From: Amaranthus tricolor
Lineage: Eukaryota; Streptophyta; Magnoliopsida; Caryophyllales; Amaranthaceae
Assembly (NCBI RefSeq): GCF_026212465.1
Contig: NC_080047.1
Coordinates: 41,218,422-41,282,421, forward strand
DNA length: 64,000 bases
Direction of reading: 5' to 3'
Below the pieces are notes generated by a model. The model was given only the letters and a program-made list of their open reading frames with translations. It searched no databases and was not told the origin of the DNA. A program made the translations under genes and the position numbers. Shown one piece after another: positions 36,101-48,660 of this stretch; within the stretch, counting starts at the first letter, position 1, and every line of letters begins with the position of its first letter.

Positions 36101-36730
36101 TCACTTGGCATTGGGGTGATAACATGTTGTACATTACCCTTGATTCCATTTACAAAAGATGACGATCATTGTGGACTACGTTATCTAGTCTTTTAAGGAT
36201 AATAACATGGCTTGTAGATGAGAAATTCACCTTGTTACGTACACTTTTTGGTGGTAAAATTGACCACATTCCTCTAGTCCTCTCTTTGAAGTGAGTACGA
36301 GTATGGATTGTCCGTGATCTTCCCTCACCCAGACTCTGTTTTCGAGCGGGATATCATGTTAATGATGATGTACACTATTTGACTTTCCCAGAGTTATGTA
36401 GAGCGGAGGGTAGCTGGAGATTCTTCCGTAAGCTTCCCTTATGCTGCGCCCGGTGTTTCTTACTTGCCTCCATCACCAAGTGACGTTTCAGAGAAAGTTG
36501 GCGAAGCAGCAGGGAAACCTCATATCAAAAGGAATGTGTCTATGGTTCAGAAGAAAGGTTATATGAGCGATGAAGAATTGGACGATCTTGATTCTCCACT
36601 AGAATCCTTCATCGAGCAATCATCACCATGTACTTTGCAAAATGGGAATTCGAGCCTGAAGTCCAAAGAACAAACTGGCCATGGAGGAAACGCAAGGTAT
36701 TTGCTTCTGCGCGAGGTTTGGTCTTCGTAG
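33114..36730 (+). CDS. gar2-like / At2g42320-type coiled-coil protein (7 coding exons)
   Basis: Coding exons by GT-AG sites and kept frame: 33114-34105, 34507-34753, 34871-35080, 35209-35382, 35505-35702, 35806-35919, 36392-36730; 757 residues. Residues 1-230 are low-complexity, Ser/Asp/Lys-rich and probably disordered. A short coiled coil (about 235-265, ALKQKAEIMESKLEKLEDEL) leads into the conserved domain VAALEISLYSVIPEHGSS, PARRLSRLYIHACK, then FWLSNAVVLREII, VESVWWQ, CVERLDVAMFNAILRES, FSFGSGAQLKN, NWSRWF and FTPDEFCPDPVPGEVLEALN. This matches plant proteins called 'nucleolar protein gar2-related' (At2g42320, At3g57780). Their biochemical role is not established, and the nucleolar label comes from the acidic N-terminus. 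No break is seen. Confidence 0.88.
36027..36135 (+). repeat. SINE-like 3' fragment in intron 6
   Basis: Within the intron 35920-36391, text such as GACCTCTTTGTTATTACAAG, GGGTAAGGTTG, CATCCGACCCCCAAATCCC and CTTGGCATTGGGGTGATAA resembles the 3' half of tRNA-derived plant SINEs. The tRNA-like 5' half is not recognisable. Confidence 0.5.
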
Positions 36731-38380
36731 AAGTTCGTGCTTCCACTTGTGTTTCTTGTAGCTGTATACGTGATGTAAAGAACTATGAACTGCAACAAGT
36801 TTAGTATGTTACATTCAAATATGTCGTGTTGAGAAGTTAAGAGGATCACGTCTTCGAGTTTAAGGTGTAAAGAAAAGAAGTTCGCTTTAGAATAATGAGT
36901 AAAGAAAAACCGAAAATTCGATTTGTTCTCGTTGGTTGCCTATCGATTTTTTTAGATTGATTGTCATAACCAATTCTTGCTTTGAACGCCAACCTTCCAA
37001 GATTGCCATAATCACGACACGATCTAGGCAACCCCGGACCCCAAAAACCGCCTCCGGAGGCGACCCAAAATTCTTTTTTAGAAATGCTTATAACAGGAGA
37101 ATGCAAAAGTTAGGAGGAAGGTTGCCCAAACATTTGGTTGTGTGTGCAGTAGTATCATGCCTATTGCCTAATGTTGTGTCATTAAGAAAACATTTCAAAT
37201 GTTTCAACCGTTCCTAGAAAAAATAATGCATTGGTATTTTGTAGTTGTATTTATTTGACTGTAGTTCTCTTTTGAATATGAGAGTTCTAAAAGATTAATT
37301 CTCAATTTAATAAGCGAATAATGAAAATAAGAGAAGAAAAAATAAACATAAATACATTGTACGTGATTTGTTAATAAAAATGTTTCAATTTGTTTAAATT
37401 TAACGTGTAATGTAATTTTTTATAATTTCAAATATAAATATTTTGTAATTTGCAACTTGAAGTTGATTTATATTTTTATTTTCAAGTGTGTTTAGGGCAT
37501 TCTTCTATGAAGAACAAAATAGTTGGCCTACGAAACTACAAAAGAAAATACGAGTTATTGAAATTTATAAACAATGTTCAGTGGATCACAAATTCCTAAA
37601 TAAAATGGTTTTTTGGTGAATCATCTTTAGTAGGTTGTCCCATGTATTTTAGTATGTTAAAGTGATCAATTAGAGAAATAAACTAATTATATAAGTTCAT
37701 CTTATGATGAAACGGTCTCATACAAGTCGAGTCATTAATAGATACACCCTCTATCCCTTTAAAATAACTTTATTTTTCATTTTAATTCGTCCCTTCGAAT
37801 TTGTCTAATTTCTATTTTTGGTTATGAACTCATTTTTTTTTCTTTAATTCTCATTCATACATTTAGCTTATATTTTCATTTCATCAATATAATTTTCTTA
37901 CTTTTACATAAATTATGGAGTACTTTTTTACCACTTTTATCCATTTTTCTAATCTTCAGCTCAATTATAATTGGGGCTATTTTGATGGGCACAAAGGGGT
38001 AGTAGTTTATAATATATAAATATTTACATTATTTGAGTTTTAGTTCATCCTAAAGCAGGTAAATATTAAGACGAATTTAATAATATTTAATAAAATTATA
38101 TTTTTTTTATGCTTAATAACTATTAAAAATTAAAATTTTTGGATAATTAATACTTTATTCATTTTATAATACTTTAATTTTCTTAATTATGGTGTGTCCA
38201 TAAAAAATACAAGTAATTAGAAACTGAGGTAATATAAAAGTTCACCATGGTGCACTAAATAAGATATAGAGACATATTAATGCAACTATAGAAATGAAGT
38301 TACGAAGTTTCCTTTGACTCCAAAGGCGGAGTTAATGTTCATGTAATTTCAATTATTGTCTTATGTTTATAAAAGAATGT
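36731..38380. other. Intergenic spacer downstream of gar2-like gene
   Basis: It starts with the likely 3' UTR and then becomes AT-rich. A 93-codon open frame at 36936-37217 has no recognisable motif and I do not call it. No other structure stood out. Confidence 0.5.
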
Positions 38381-38890
38381 TGTTGTTAATGGTGACTCAA
38401 ATTAGCAAGCACTATTGAAGAAGATGAGTATGGGTCAAAGAGGAGGTTCGTGGGGCGCGGAGAAGCTGTTGCCTCAGTCCGCGGGGCACGAAGTGCGTTC
38501 TGTCTCCATTTTGCGGCTCGCGTAGTTGTACACGGCTCGCGAAATGACTGTTTCTTTCACAGGAGGTGTCTTTTGGGACGGTCACTTTGTGTTTATTATG
38601 TAATAACTTCCTTTTATTGGACGTTAGTATATAAACTCCCATTTTAGGATTAATATATGATGATTCACAAAATTGAGAGAGATCACAAGAGAGCCATTAA
38701 TTTGTGAGTGTGATTGAGATTCATCTTTTAATTCTTTGCGATCATAGTGAAATTATTGGTGCCAATGGATGTAGCTATCACATTGATAGTGAAACACGTT
38801 AAATCTCTCGTGTCAATTTTCTTATTTTGCATTGAATTTTCTTATTGTTTCATTATTGTTCAACGAACTTGCTTCCGTTGTCGCACAACA
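38381..38890 (+). repeat. 5' LTR of the older Copia
   Basis: 510 bp with a TATA-like TATATAAA at 38628-38635, about halfway through. It is 7 bp shorter than the 3' LTR at 42914-43430. Confidence 0.88.
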
Positions 38891-38930
38891 ATTGGCATCA
38901 AGAGCTCAGGTTTAAGTCCTTGGAGAGGTT

Positions 38931-39742
38931 TTGAGTGGAACAATTGCTGGAGATTCTACAATAAGCATTGAGAAATTTACCGGAAAAAATAGCTTCGTGC
39001 TATGGCAAATAAAGATGAAGGCTCTGTTGAAACAGCAGCAAATCTGGCGTCCGTTGGCTTCAAAGAGTACTACTGCGGAGTCAGAAGACGGGTTAACTGA
39101 CGAGCAATTAGCAGTAATGGATGAAAAGGCTCATTCTACCATTTTGCTAAGTTTGGATAATCATATTATCACGGTGGTCGCTGATCAGGCTACAGCGGCG
39201 GAACGATGGATGAAATTAGAGTCATTGTATATGACTAAGTCGCTGACCAACAAATTATTGCTGAAGCAGAAGCAACGGTTATTCAACCTCTGAATGCAGT
39301 CAGGTACTCCCTTACGGGAACATCTTGAAAAACTTAACTCTATTTTACTAGATTTGCGTAACTTAGATGTTAAAATAGATGATGAGGATGCTGCGTTGAT
39401 TTTACTTGTGTCTCTACCGTTTAACAATGAGAATTTATTGAGTCTTTTGTTGTTGGTAAAGAATCACTGACCTCAGAAAAAGTGAAGGCAGCACTTCATA
39501 CTAGGGAGCTTCGTCAGAAAGTTATAGGTGATAACGGGGAGAGTGGTAGTGGGTTGTTTGTTAAGTCCGGAAAGTCTAAAAAGAAAAAGGGGGTTAACAA
39601 GGGCAACAATACTGGGTCCGATGCTGGAAACGGCAATGAGGGATTTGGTAAGACTGCGAGGAAGACCTGTTATTACTGCAAGGAACCAGGTCACTTTGGG
39701 GCTAATTGTCCGGTAGGAAGGGCAAGTCCCAAGCTGCTGTAG
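38931..39742 (+). pseudogene. Copia gag, broken
   Basis: The reading starts at TTG where an ATG would be expected (residues SGTIAGDSTISIEKFTGKN). It continues through a typical Copia gag core (FVLWQIKMKALL, ERWMKLESLYMTKSL). A stop interrupts near 39291, and the frame shifts near 39437 and again near 39715. The CCHC zinc knuckle CYYCKEPGHFGANC is intact near 39668-39710, preceded by a Lys/Gly-rich linker. Confidence 0.85.
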
Positions 39743-41269
39743 TTGAGGAAAAATCGAAGGAGAACTATAATTCGGAAGAATACTTGGCGTTAGTGAGTTC
39801 TGCTAAGTCTGGGGATCTTTCTGATGATTGGGTTCTAGATTCGGGGTGTTCGTTCCATATGAGTCCGCGTCGATATTGGTTTGACACGTATGAGTCTTGC
39901 AATGGGGGTAAAGTTATTGTAGGTAACAATGGACCTTGTAAGATTACAGGTATTGGGTCCATGAGATTGAGTACTAATGATGGGCGAAAGATGACATTGA
40001 CTAAAGTGCGGCATGTCCCTGCTTTGGGGAAGAGTCTGATTTCATTAGGTACCTTGGATGATTTGGGGTACAATGAAGTGTTTTCGGATGGGGAGTTGTC
40101 CATTTACCGAGGTTCGGAGTTGGTACTTAAGGGCATCAAGAGGAACACCCTCTATGTCTTTGAGGGTGTTACACTGTCTAGTTCTGTGGTTTGCGCATCG
40201 GTATCTCACCAGGAGATGACCAAGATTTGGCACATGAGGCTTGGTCATATAGGAGAGAAGGGGATACAACTATTGTCTAAGAGGGGTCTACTATCCAGAA
40301 TCAAGGTTGCCATCCTTGAATTTTGTGAGCATTGTGTGTTTGGGAAGAAACACACGTCAAAGTTCAGCAAGGGTGCTCACATTACTGATGAAGTGCTCGA
40401 TTATATCCATTCAGATTGCCGGGGTCCATTTAGGGTTGAAGTTATGGGAGGTTTTCGCTATTTTGTGTCATTTGTAGATGACGCAATGGAAAGCTTTGGT
40501 GGAGAATCGACAGGGTAGGAAGATCAAGAAGCTACGAACAGACAATGGGCTAGAGTTTTGCAAAGAAGAGTTTAATCAGTTCTGTGCAGATGAGGCTATT
40601 GGTCGGCATCATACCGTCAGGATGACACCACAGCAGAACGGTGTTGCAAAGCGGGTTAATCAGACACTGCTTGAGAGAGTTCGATGCATGCTTTCTAATG
40701 CAGGGCTTGGGAGGAGGTATTGGAGTGAAGCTGTGATGACAGCTTGTTATATCATCAATAGGGGTCCGCATTCGGGAATTGATTTCGGAATTCAGTTTGA
40801 GATTTGGAGTGGTAAGTTGCCTAGTGTCTCTAACTTGAAGATCTTTGGTTGTGTTGCTTATTATCATGTTAGTGAGGGTAAGCTGGATCCACGAGCGAAG
40901 AAAGGGTGTTTTGTTGGGTACAGTGATGGTGTGAAGGGGTTTAGGATCTATTCACCTTCGGAGGATTGGTTCATTCTTAGTAGGGATGTCACTTTTGATG
41001 AGAGCACCATGTATTCCAAGAAGAGCTTGGAGTCTTCTGATCTGGGAAAGAAAGGGGAGAACTTGCTGCAGACAGATGGAGTACTTGAGGTACATCAGTC
41101 ATCCATTGCTGATTTACCTCGAGTGCAATTTATTGATGATGATGTTGAGGCTCCAGTGCCGAGTACTCCTGAACCTGAAGTTGTTCGCAGTATAATCAGG
41201 GGTCATCTAGTCAATCTGACACCATTCTTGAGAGACCTAGACGAGTTATCAAAAAGCCTGTTTGGTTGA
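39706..41269 (+). pseudogene. Copia protease-integrase, broken
   Basis: The protease part carries WVLDSGCSFHM with the DSG active site. The pre-integrase zinc-binding segment follows (WHMRLGHIGEKGI...CEHCVFGKKH). The integrase core starts HSDCRGPF and reads FVSFVDDA. Near 40480-40520 the frame changes and a short stretch of core is missing. It continues with LRTDNGLEFC, HHTVRMTPQQNGVAKR and CFVGYSDGVKGFR. A stop at 41267 ends it, before the expected pol linker. Confidence 0.85.
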
Positions 41270-41391
41270 TTGAAGAGATGGAAGGAAGAAATTTTTTTGT
41301 TGAGAATTTTTAAGGTTATGCATTGAGTGTAGATGATGATGTAGAGTCATATGAACCTGCCACGTATAAACAAACAATTAGTTGTAGTGAG

Positions 41392-42600
41392 TCGGCGCAA
41401 TGGCCTGCTGCAATAGGTGAAGAGATGCAGTCTCTTTACAAGAACAGAGTGTGGGAACTTGTGAAGGTACCAGAGGGGAGAAAGCTTGTAGGGTGCAAGT
41501 GAATTTTTAAGAAGAAAGAAGGATCATCTAAATCTAAGAAAGTTCGTTTTAAGGCTAGGCTAGTTGCAAAGGGGTTCAGTCAGGTAGAAGGGGTTGACTT
41601 CGTGGAGATATTCTCACCAGTGGTTCGACATACTTCTATTCGTGTGTTATTGTCGATTGTAGCACATTTTGACCTTGAACTGGAGCAGCTGAATGTTAAG
41701 ACGACTTTCCTTCATGGCGATTTGGAGGATGAGATTTTGATGAAGCAGCCCGAGGGATTCGAGATCCCAGGGAAAGAGCACTATGCATGCAGATTGCTAA
41801 AATCGTTGTATGGACTTAAGCAATCCCCTCGACAGTGGTACAAGAGTTTGATTCTTTTATGGTTTCGCATGGTTTTGATAGGAACTCGTATGATTGCTGT
41901 GTGTATCATAGTAAGTTGGATGACGGTTTCATGATTTATTTGTTGTTATATGTTGATGACATGCTTGTTGCCACAAAGAATAAATCAGATGTTGCTAGAC
42001 TTAAAGAGTTGCTTAGCTCGGAATTTGACATGAAAGATTTGGGTCCAGCTAAGAAGATTTTGGGTATGGAGATCTATAGGGATCGGGCTAGAGGTAAGCT
42101 TTTCTTGACTCAGAAAAGTTACATCAAAAAGATTTTATCTCGTTTTGGGAATGGTACGGAGTGTTTGGTAACTAGATATGGCGATTCTGATTATGCAGTT
42201 GATGTGGATACCAGGAGGTCGGTGACCGGCTATGTGTTTACTTTGGGTGGTTCTGTGGTTAGTTGGAAGTCAACATTGCAGTCTTCGATTACGTTGTCTA
42301 CTACTGAAGCTGGGTACATGGCTTTAACTTCTGCAGCTAAGGAGTCTATATGGCTCAAAGGCCTTGTAGGTGAACTGGGTATCGCACAGGATTTTGCTAC
42401 GGTGTATTGTGATAGTGTAAGTGCCATTTGCTTAGCTAAAGACCAAGTACACCATGATCGGACCAAGCACATTGATGTAGGTATCATTTTTTGCGTACTG
42501 ACAAGAGGGTAAAGGTAAAGAAGATCGGGACCGCTGACAACCCAGCTGATTTCTTTACTAAGTCTGTTCCATTTAGTAAGTTTAAACATTGCTTAAACTT
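41392..42600 (+). pseudogene. Copia RT-RNase H, broken
   Basis: The RT reads FSPVVRHTSIRVLLSIVAH, QLNVKTTFLHGDLEDEI and SLYGLKQSPRQWY, then shifts frame near 41840. It continues through YVDDMLVAT (catalytic box near 41955) to KDLGPAKKILGMEI. Near 42150 the segment joining RT to RNase H is deleted. The RNase H part resumes with GDSDYAVDVDTRRSVTGYVF, SLSTTEAGYMALTSAAKE-like text and CDSVSAICLAKD. A further shift follows near 42500. Confidence 0.85.
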
Positions 42601-42913
42601 GCTAAATATTGATTACTATGTGATGTAGTAGGCCCTTAGGGGCTTTGTTAGGGAGCTCCTGTTGTAGGCATGTTGGCCTTAAGGTGGAGCTTGCCCGGGG
42701 CTTGTGATGCAGGTGGAGCATTATGAGTTGTTATACTTGGTGACAAGTATGTGATAGGTCTTGGTTGGAGACTTGTTGGGATGAGTCTTGGTTGAAGACT
42801 TATGGGGATGTACGGCTTATGCATGAGCTTTACATCGGGTTTTGGCTTGAGATATGTTCACTTTGTGTTGATGAGATCGTTTGTTGAATACGAGTTTTCG
42901 TCAAGGTGGAGAT

Positions 42914-43430
42914 TGTTGTTAATGGTGACTCAAACTAGCAAGCACCATTGAAGAAGATGAGTATGGGTCAATAAGGAGGTCCGCGGGTCGCGAAGAAGCT
43001 GCTGCCTCAGTCTGCGGGGCGCGGGGTGCGTTCTGTCTCCATTTCGCGGCTCGTGTAGTTATACATGACTCACGAAATGGCGGTTTCTTTTCACGGGAGG
43101 TGTCTTTTGGGACGGTTACTTTGTGTTTATTATGTAATAACTTCCTTTTATTGGGCATTAGTATATAAACTCCCATTTTAGGATTAATATATGATGATTC
43201 ACAAAATTGAGAGAGATCACAAGAGAGCTATTAGTTTGTGAGTGTGATTGAGATTCATCTTTTAATTCTTTGCGATCATAGTGAAATTATTTGATTTTGG
43301 TGCCGTTGGATGCAGCTATCGCATTAATAGTGAACTACGTTAAATCTCTCGTGTCAATTTCTTATTTTGCATTGAATTTTCTTATTGTTTCATTATTGTT
43401 CAACGAATTTGCTTCCGTTGTCGCACTACA
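42914..43430 (+). repeat. 3' LTR of the older Copia
   Basis: 517 bp, diverged from the 5' LTR by scattered substitutions and indels. It ends TCGCACTACA where the 5' copy has TCGCACAACA. It lies only about 250 bp upstream of the first SAP gene's 5' UTR, so it could influence that promoter. Confidence 0.88.
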
Positions 43431-43757
43431 AATATCGGGACTCACTGAAAAGAAAACGATAACAAATGTATTTAACTAATAAGCCAACTAGACTACCAAT
43501 GATTTACAACTAGAATTTAATGAAGTGAAGTCAGAAAATAGCCGTTGAAAAATGGCAATTTGTAAATTTAGAGTATGGCAGGGGCTATTTCTTTTTCTCG
43601 GTAATAATTCCATTTCTTATTTATTTATTTGTTTGATTTTGATATGAGTAATAATACCATTTCTAATAATTGATTTCCCCAATTCCGGAGATTAATCAAA
43701 CATTGTCTCATCGACCTTTTAACCCTAGCGTTCCTCTCTCATAGATCTGCTATTCAG

Positions 43758-44825
43758 GTTATTATTTCTCTTTTTCCAAATTATTTGAAAGTTTTATCTT
43801 TTGTCTTTGATTTGTTTGATTATGCTAATTTTTGGGTATATATTTTCATATTTTTGGTTAATTCAATTGATGATAATAAAATTTCCCCGTTTTTGTTCTA
43901 TTTCATTTTTGAAGTTAAATCCGGATTTATTAGTGTATGAATTTCTCCAAGTTTTCTGGTTTTGAACATGGGTCCTATTTAATTTGATGATTTTGTTGTT
44001 ATTAGGGGTTCTTTCTAAGTAGTTTATGAATTAGGTTTAATTTGATTTTGCCTTCTAGAACCTTCTAAATTGAAGTAATTTCTGTTGGTACTTAGATTGA
44101 ATTGGCAATTTTGGGATGGTGATGTGATATCATGAGGTGTTAACTACTGTCTATAAACAACTTTATGAAATTTTGGTTGAGTTTCTTGCTGGATGATTTT
44201 TTTTTTTTGGAATCATTTGCTGGTATGTTAAAATTGTTGTAAGCTTTTATTTGTTAAATATGCTCTTCTAGCTTCTGAAGCCTTAGCTTTTTTGGTTCAG
44301 TGATTTACTTATAAATGAATTCTGGTGTGAATGTTCTTCTGCCTTAGTTTTGTAAGCAAGTGGCTGATTTTTGATAGGTGTTAAGTGTTCTCTTATCAGG
44401 GGAAAATAGAAAACGAATATCGTTTTTCGATGGGCACGAAGTTAATTTCTGTGATGGAAAATTGAAAATGAATATTGTTTTTGATGGGTGTTAGTTTTGT
44501 TCTATGAAAGGAAAATAGAAAATGAGTATTGTTTTTCTGATTAGTTTTAGTTTTCTTCTATGAGATAAAATGGATTTTGTTTGTTTTTTGATGGGTGATT
44601 AAGTATTCTTCTATGACAGGAAAATAGAATTTGGATATTGTTTTTTGATGGGTATGAACTATGAAGTTTTGTTCTAAATGAATGTAGTTTTTGATGGATG
44701 TTGGGCTGCTTCTATGAAAGGAAATTGAAAATGAATATTGTATTTTGATGGGCGTTAGTTTTCTTTTACGAGAGAAAATGGATATTGTTTTTTTTTGACG
44801 GATGTGAAGTATTCTTCTCTTACAG
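43758..44825 (+). other. 5' UTR intron of SAP gene 1
   Basis: Donor TATTCAG|GTTATT at 43757/43758 and acceptor CTCTTACAG ending at 44825 give a 1,068-bp intron. The three other SAP copies have equivalent sites, which supports it. The last 450 bp are a minisatellite described separately. Confidence 0.75.
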
Positions 44826-44836
44826 GGAAATAGTTA
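44370..44836 (+). repeat. Splice-acceptor/start-codon minisatellite, SAP gene 1
   Basis: About nine diverged units of roughly 45-58 bp, of the form TTTTTGATGGGTG, then TTCTTCTATGA.AGG, then AAAATAGAAAATGAATATTG. The last unit is the functional one, holding the acceptor and the real ATG at 44837. Earlier units keep a pyrimidine-rich run, AG and often ATG. See findings. Confidence 0.8.
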
Positions 44837-45355
44837 ATGGATCATGATGAGACAGGATGCCAAGCGCCAGACTTCCCAATCCTCTGCGTTAACAATTGTG
44901 GGTTCTTCGGACGTGCAGCAACAAGGAATATGTGTTCCAAATGCTACCGAGAGACAGTCCTCAAGGATGAACAAGAAAGGCTTGCGGTCTCTTCCTTTGA
45001 TAACATTGTGAACCGGACCTCCACCAAGGGCAAAGAAGAAGTTGCCGCGGCTGCTGCTGTTTCTGTTGATGTAAAGTCGGGAGAAGTATCAACAGAAGAT
45101 GTAAATGTTCAAGTATCTAGTGAATCAAGCCTCAGACAGCCTTCCGAGCAGAAGAAAGCTGGTCCAAGTAGATGTTTGACATGCCGTAAGCGTGTTGGTT
45201 TGACTGGTTTTAGCTGCAGGTGTGGAAATCTGTTCTGCGCCGCTCACCGATACTCTGACAAGCATGATTGCCAATTTGATTACCAGGCTGCTGCTCAAAG
45301 TTCGATAGCCAAAGCCAATCCTGTCGTCAAGGCTGAGAAACTTGATAAGATCTGA
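44837..45355 (+). CDS. A20/AN1 zinc-finger stress-associated protein, SAP 1
   Basis: 172 residues. The A20 finger has C17-x3-C21-x11-C33-x2-C36 ([20 protein letters not shown]). The AN1 finger near residues 114-146 has C-x2-C-x9-C-x-C-x4-C-x2-H-x5-H-x-C ([20 protein letters not shown] and on). All metal ligands are present. The linker is Ala/Val/Ser-rich. Plant SAPs of this length and layout act in abiotic stress responses; some bind ubiquitin or work as E3 ligases. The exact role of this copy is unknown. The coding region is uninterrupted, with the intron in the 5' UTR, as usual for the family. Confidence 0.93.
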   Translation: MDHDETGCQAPDFPILCVNNCGFFGRAATRNMCSKCYRETVLKDEQERLAVSSFDNIVNRTSTKGKEEVAAAAAVSVDVKSGEVSTEDVNVQVSSESSLRQPSEQKKAGPSRCLTCRKRVGLTGFSCRCGNLFCAAHRYSDKHDCQFDYQAAAQSSIAKANPVVKAEKLDKI

Positions 45356-45478
45356 AACGATTACTACAAGTTACGAGTTTTTCAGTGATTTTCTTGCTTA
45401 TAACATTGCTGCTTCCCCTTGTTAGTAACCCTTATGTCTATAAATGTACAAGGTCCCATGGCAAGGGGCAGTCACAGT

Positions 45479-45527
45479 CTAGTGCACTAGCCCTGTCGAA
45501 CAACAGGGGGGGCCACCTTTGCACCGG
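45479..45527 (+). other. 3' UTR inverted-repeat element, SAP 1
   Basis: Arms CTAGTGCA and TGCACCGG pair with one mismatch and one G-U. An inner CCCTGT...ACAGGG pair lies between them. It is followed by GTTTGTAAGTACTTATTTGCT, conserved in copies 1, 2 and 4. It lies about 125 bp after the stop codon. Confidence 0.6.
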
Positions 45528-45529
45528 TT

Positions 45530-48500
45530 TGTAAGTACTTATTTGCTCGTTTGTGGCACTTTGATCATCGATTTGCAAGCTTATCTTCTTTATGTTCCCG
45601 ATTGCTATTGACATCTGTGAATTTCTTTTCTGATGTTTTTTTTTGTTTCGTACAGTTTCCTAATGCCGAGTTATCCATTGTAGGCTTTGATATCTGAAAT
45701 GGCTGTCGTTGGTAGGTGATGTATTTGTTCAGTTACCCGTTTTTATTGTAGTTTGCGCGTTGCTCTTTGTCACCAATACATTCCTTGTGCTGTGCAGTAT
45801 GTTTATTTTCATTCTTTCATTTTTCTCATTGCGATGTTTTTGGGTAGTCCTACGAAGATCATGGGATATCGAGTTTTTTGTTTTTTCGTTATACAAAGAA
45901 CTCGAGATTTTCATTTGTTGAAAGGGTGGCAGAGCGATCGTTGACATATCTTCCCATTATTCCTTCTTCCATTGCTGGTTCATGACATCTTGTGATTGGT
46001 TTATTCATTAGTTCATTGTGGTCATGTTTTGCCGTTTCTCTAAATTGTTATCCAAACTAACCATTACTCGAGAAGATGGGGATTTGAATTGGAAGGAGGC
46101 CTTGGAGTCGGACTACCTCAAGCGAAACTCTTGATTCGATTGCCCAAAAACTTGTAATCGGAATTTGTCTAGCTCTCTTCACACGCTTCGTTGCATGGCT
46201 TCCGTTGCGTCTTGGTATGCTACCCAGTGCCTACTACCCCATCTTGCTCTACTTCCTCTTGATAATCTCATTCTTCATTTGCAGGAAATTTTCATTGAAA
46301 TGAGACTAATAAGAGGGAATATCAAGTTATCAACAATAGAAAATAAACTTTCCATAAGATTAAATCATCTTACTCACAGGAGAATCATTCTAAAAATGCA
46401 TAAAAGAGATCAATTCTTGGAATAAAAAACCTAAGAACAATTTGATGGTACTAAAAGAAAGAAAAAACTAAAGATGAGGAAAAAGAAGAAGACGAATGAG
46501 ATTAATGAGGTTAAATTATCGTGATTAATACCAACATTTACTAGTTTCGCTATGATTATATTAATTTTTGATTAACAATGAATAATACTAACTTATGACT
46601 AGTTTCGCTATGATTATATTAATTTTTGATTAAAAATGAATAATACCAACTTATGGGGAGTGTTTGTTTATAATGATACCAAGTTTGTTTATAGTAGGTT
46701 TTTTAACAAAAAACAAAGGTACATAAATGGTTAAACAAAAGTCGGTGTTATTTTCGGAAAATACTACAAAGTTGTATTGATTTTGGTTAATCAAAAATTG
46801 ATATTATTAAAAGAAAATTAACGAAAATTTGTATTATTTACGGTAATTTTTCGGAAAAGCTATTTATTGAGCCTCTGAATGGGGAGAATAAGTAGATTAA
46901 ATATATTACTGTACTAGAAAAGAGTAAGTGGAAAACAGGAAAAGTATTCGTGAGAATTGAAGGCAATATTTTGTAAAAAAAAAAGTTAAACTTGTTTTAA
47001 CTAAGACAAAGACTTAATCGGTCTGTTTGTTAGATAGTAATAAACGGTGGTAAGGGAAATGAAAAATTAGTGTAATTTTAGTTGAAAAATATTTTGCCTA
47101 CTTTGATGGTTATGCTTGTCCAACTTCTATCATCTTATTTTCTTCATAAAATTCATTCAAATGCATTACCATTGGGAGAGGTGATATTAGGTGGTAATGG
47201 AAATTTGTAAACAAAATTTTTTTGTGATCAAAGTTTCATTACCATGGAAATGATATGGAACTTTTGATGAAATTTTACACTATAATTCATTTTCATTACC
47301 ACCATTTAGTACCACCGACCAAACAGGCCTAATAGTTAATCGCGGATTAGGAATTCTAATATTAGAATGAATAGTGATTGTTGCTGGCATAAAGAATGCA
47401 ATGGCTTCCTTGGGAGCTTAAAGTGATTAGTTGAAATTATTTTTAATAATTTTCCGAAGTTATAATTGAAATAATCCTGTAAATTATTTGTGTGATTGTC
47501 ATATTTTGTATATTACAATCTATTTGATAATCGGTACTAAATGTTGGAAATTGTAATTGAAAGTTAGTGTAATATTGGAATGAGTATCTCTTGACAAATT
47601 TAATAATCATGTTTGTTCTCCTTCAACAGTCTTTTTTTCTTCAAAAAATCATTCAAATTCATTACCATTTGAACATGTGGTATGTGGTACTAAGATGGTA
47701 ACAAAAAAATACGAACAAAATTTTTTTTTTGATCAAACTTCCATTACCATGAGAATGATATGATACATCATCAAAATTTACACTATAAATCATTTATATA
47801 GACAGTAAGTGTTATGATTAATTTTTTGAAATTTTGGGGATGAGTGAATGTGAGTGTCTTAGTGAGTTAGGGTTTCATTTGTTGAGGGATGAGGGAATGC
47901 GAGGTCAGTATTGATGGTGTATATTAGGGTTTTAGTCTTTTATTTTTCGTGAGTATTGTTTTTGAGTCAATAGAAATGTTTAGTGGGTTTGAGTATTTAT
48001 TTTATAAGCTTAGTATATCTATTGTTCTATTATTAAAGTACTATATGGGTATTAGATGGGTGGGTATGCGACTGGGTGAGTAGATATGGGGCGGAATATA
48101 TAGATATATGAGACATTTAAAATCTCATACCTATCACATATCTATCATTCATGACGGGTTGGGTTTTTCATACCATTATTCATTCACTACCCACCAAAGT
48201 CATATTTATATCCGCCCCAATTACAAAAAATACGGTCTGAAATAATTAAAAAGTGTATCCGCTTGACATCTCTACGTAGTAGTTTGATAATATGAAGATT
48301 ATAGGAGATTTGAATTCGTATATGTTATTTTAAACTATTATATACATGATTTGCCTTATTTCAAACATATTTGAAAAAATTTTCTAAATTAATATTTTTT
48401 TTTTAGAAAATATATAGAGAGAGATAAAATTAAAATAAATGAAAGTATAGAAAAAAAATTCATAGAAGGAATATGAATGAAGGGTTGCAAAATTAGACGG
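45530..48500. other. SAP 1 downstream region and spacer
   Basis: The first 400 bp retain homology to the SAP 2 downstream region (CTGAAATGGCTG.CGTTG near 45696 and 50368). The rest is AT-rich without a gene. It holds a direct duplication of about 58 bp (about 46540-46660, unit containing ACTAGTTTCGCTATGATTAT) and the MITE at 47020-47329. A partial relative of that MITE lies near 47640-47800. Confidence 0.6.
47020..47329. mobile_element. MITE with GGTCTGTTTG ends
   Basis: 310 bp. The left end GGTCTGTTTGTTAG mirrors the right end GACCAAACAGGCC. The interior shows mirrored blocks, such as AACGGTGGTAA and CATTACCACCATT. Non-coding; probably a hAT-related MITE. No certain target duplication. Confidence 0.65.
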
Positions 48501-48660
48501 ACGAACCGACCTACTTTTTCATATTACTATTTCTATTGCTTCGTAATAATGCCATTTATTTATTATTTATATTGATTCATTTCCCGTTTCCCAAATTCTC
48601 AGTTTCTGGAATAATACGTCAAACCCTAGCCTTTCTTTTTTACGGTTTTCTCTCCCTCAG

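Larger units (their letters stand above)
38381..43430 (+). mobile_element. Older, decayed Copia retrotransposon
   Basis: LTRs at 38381-38890 and 42914-43430 (TGTTGTTAATGG... to ...TCGCACAACA or TCGCACTACA) flank a plus-strand internal region in the Copia order gag, protease, integrase, RT, RNase H. AATGT precedes and AATAT follows, a 5-bp duplication with one mutation. The LTRs differ by many substitutions and some indels, so the insertion is much older than the nested Copia at 12917. A primer-site-like ATTGGCATCAAGAGC follows the 5' LTR, and AGGTGGAGAT precedes the 3' LTR as polypurine tract. Stops, frameshifts and deletions make it inactive. Confidence 0.92.

Noticed and set aside
36936..37217. 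93-codon ORF after the gar2-like gene
   Set aside because: No domain, no splice partner, no upstream promoter signal.
45709..45944. Overlapping short ORFs downstream of SAP 1
   Set aside because: They fall in the SAP 3' flank and have no counterpart at SAP 2.
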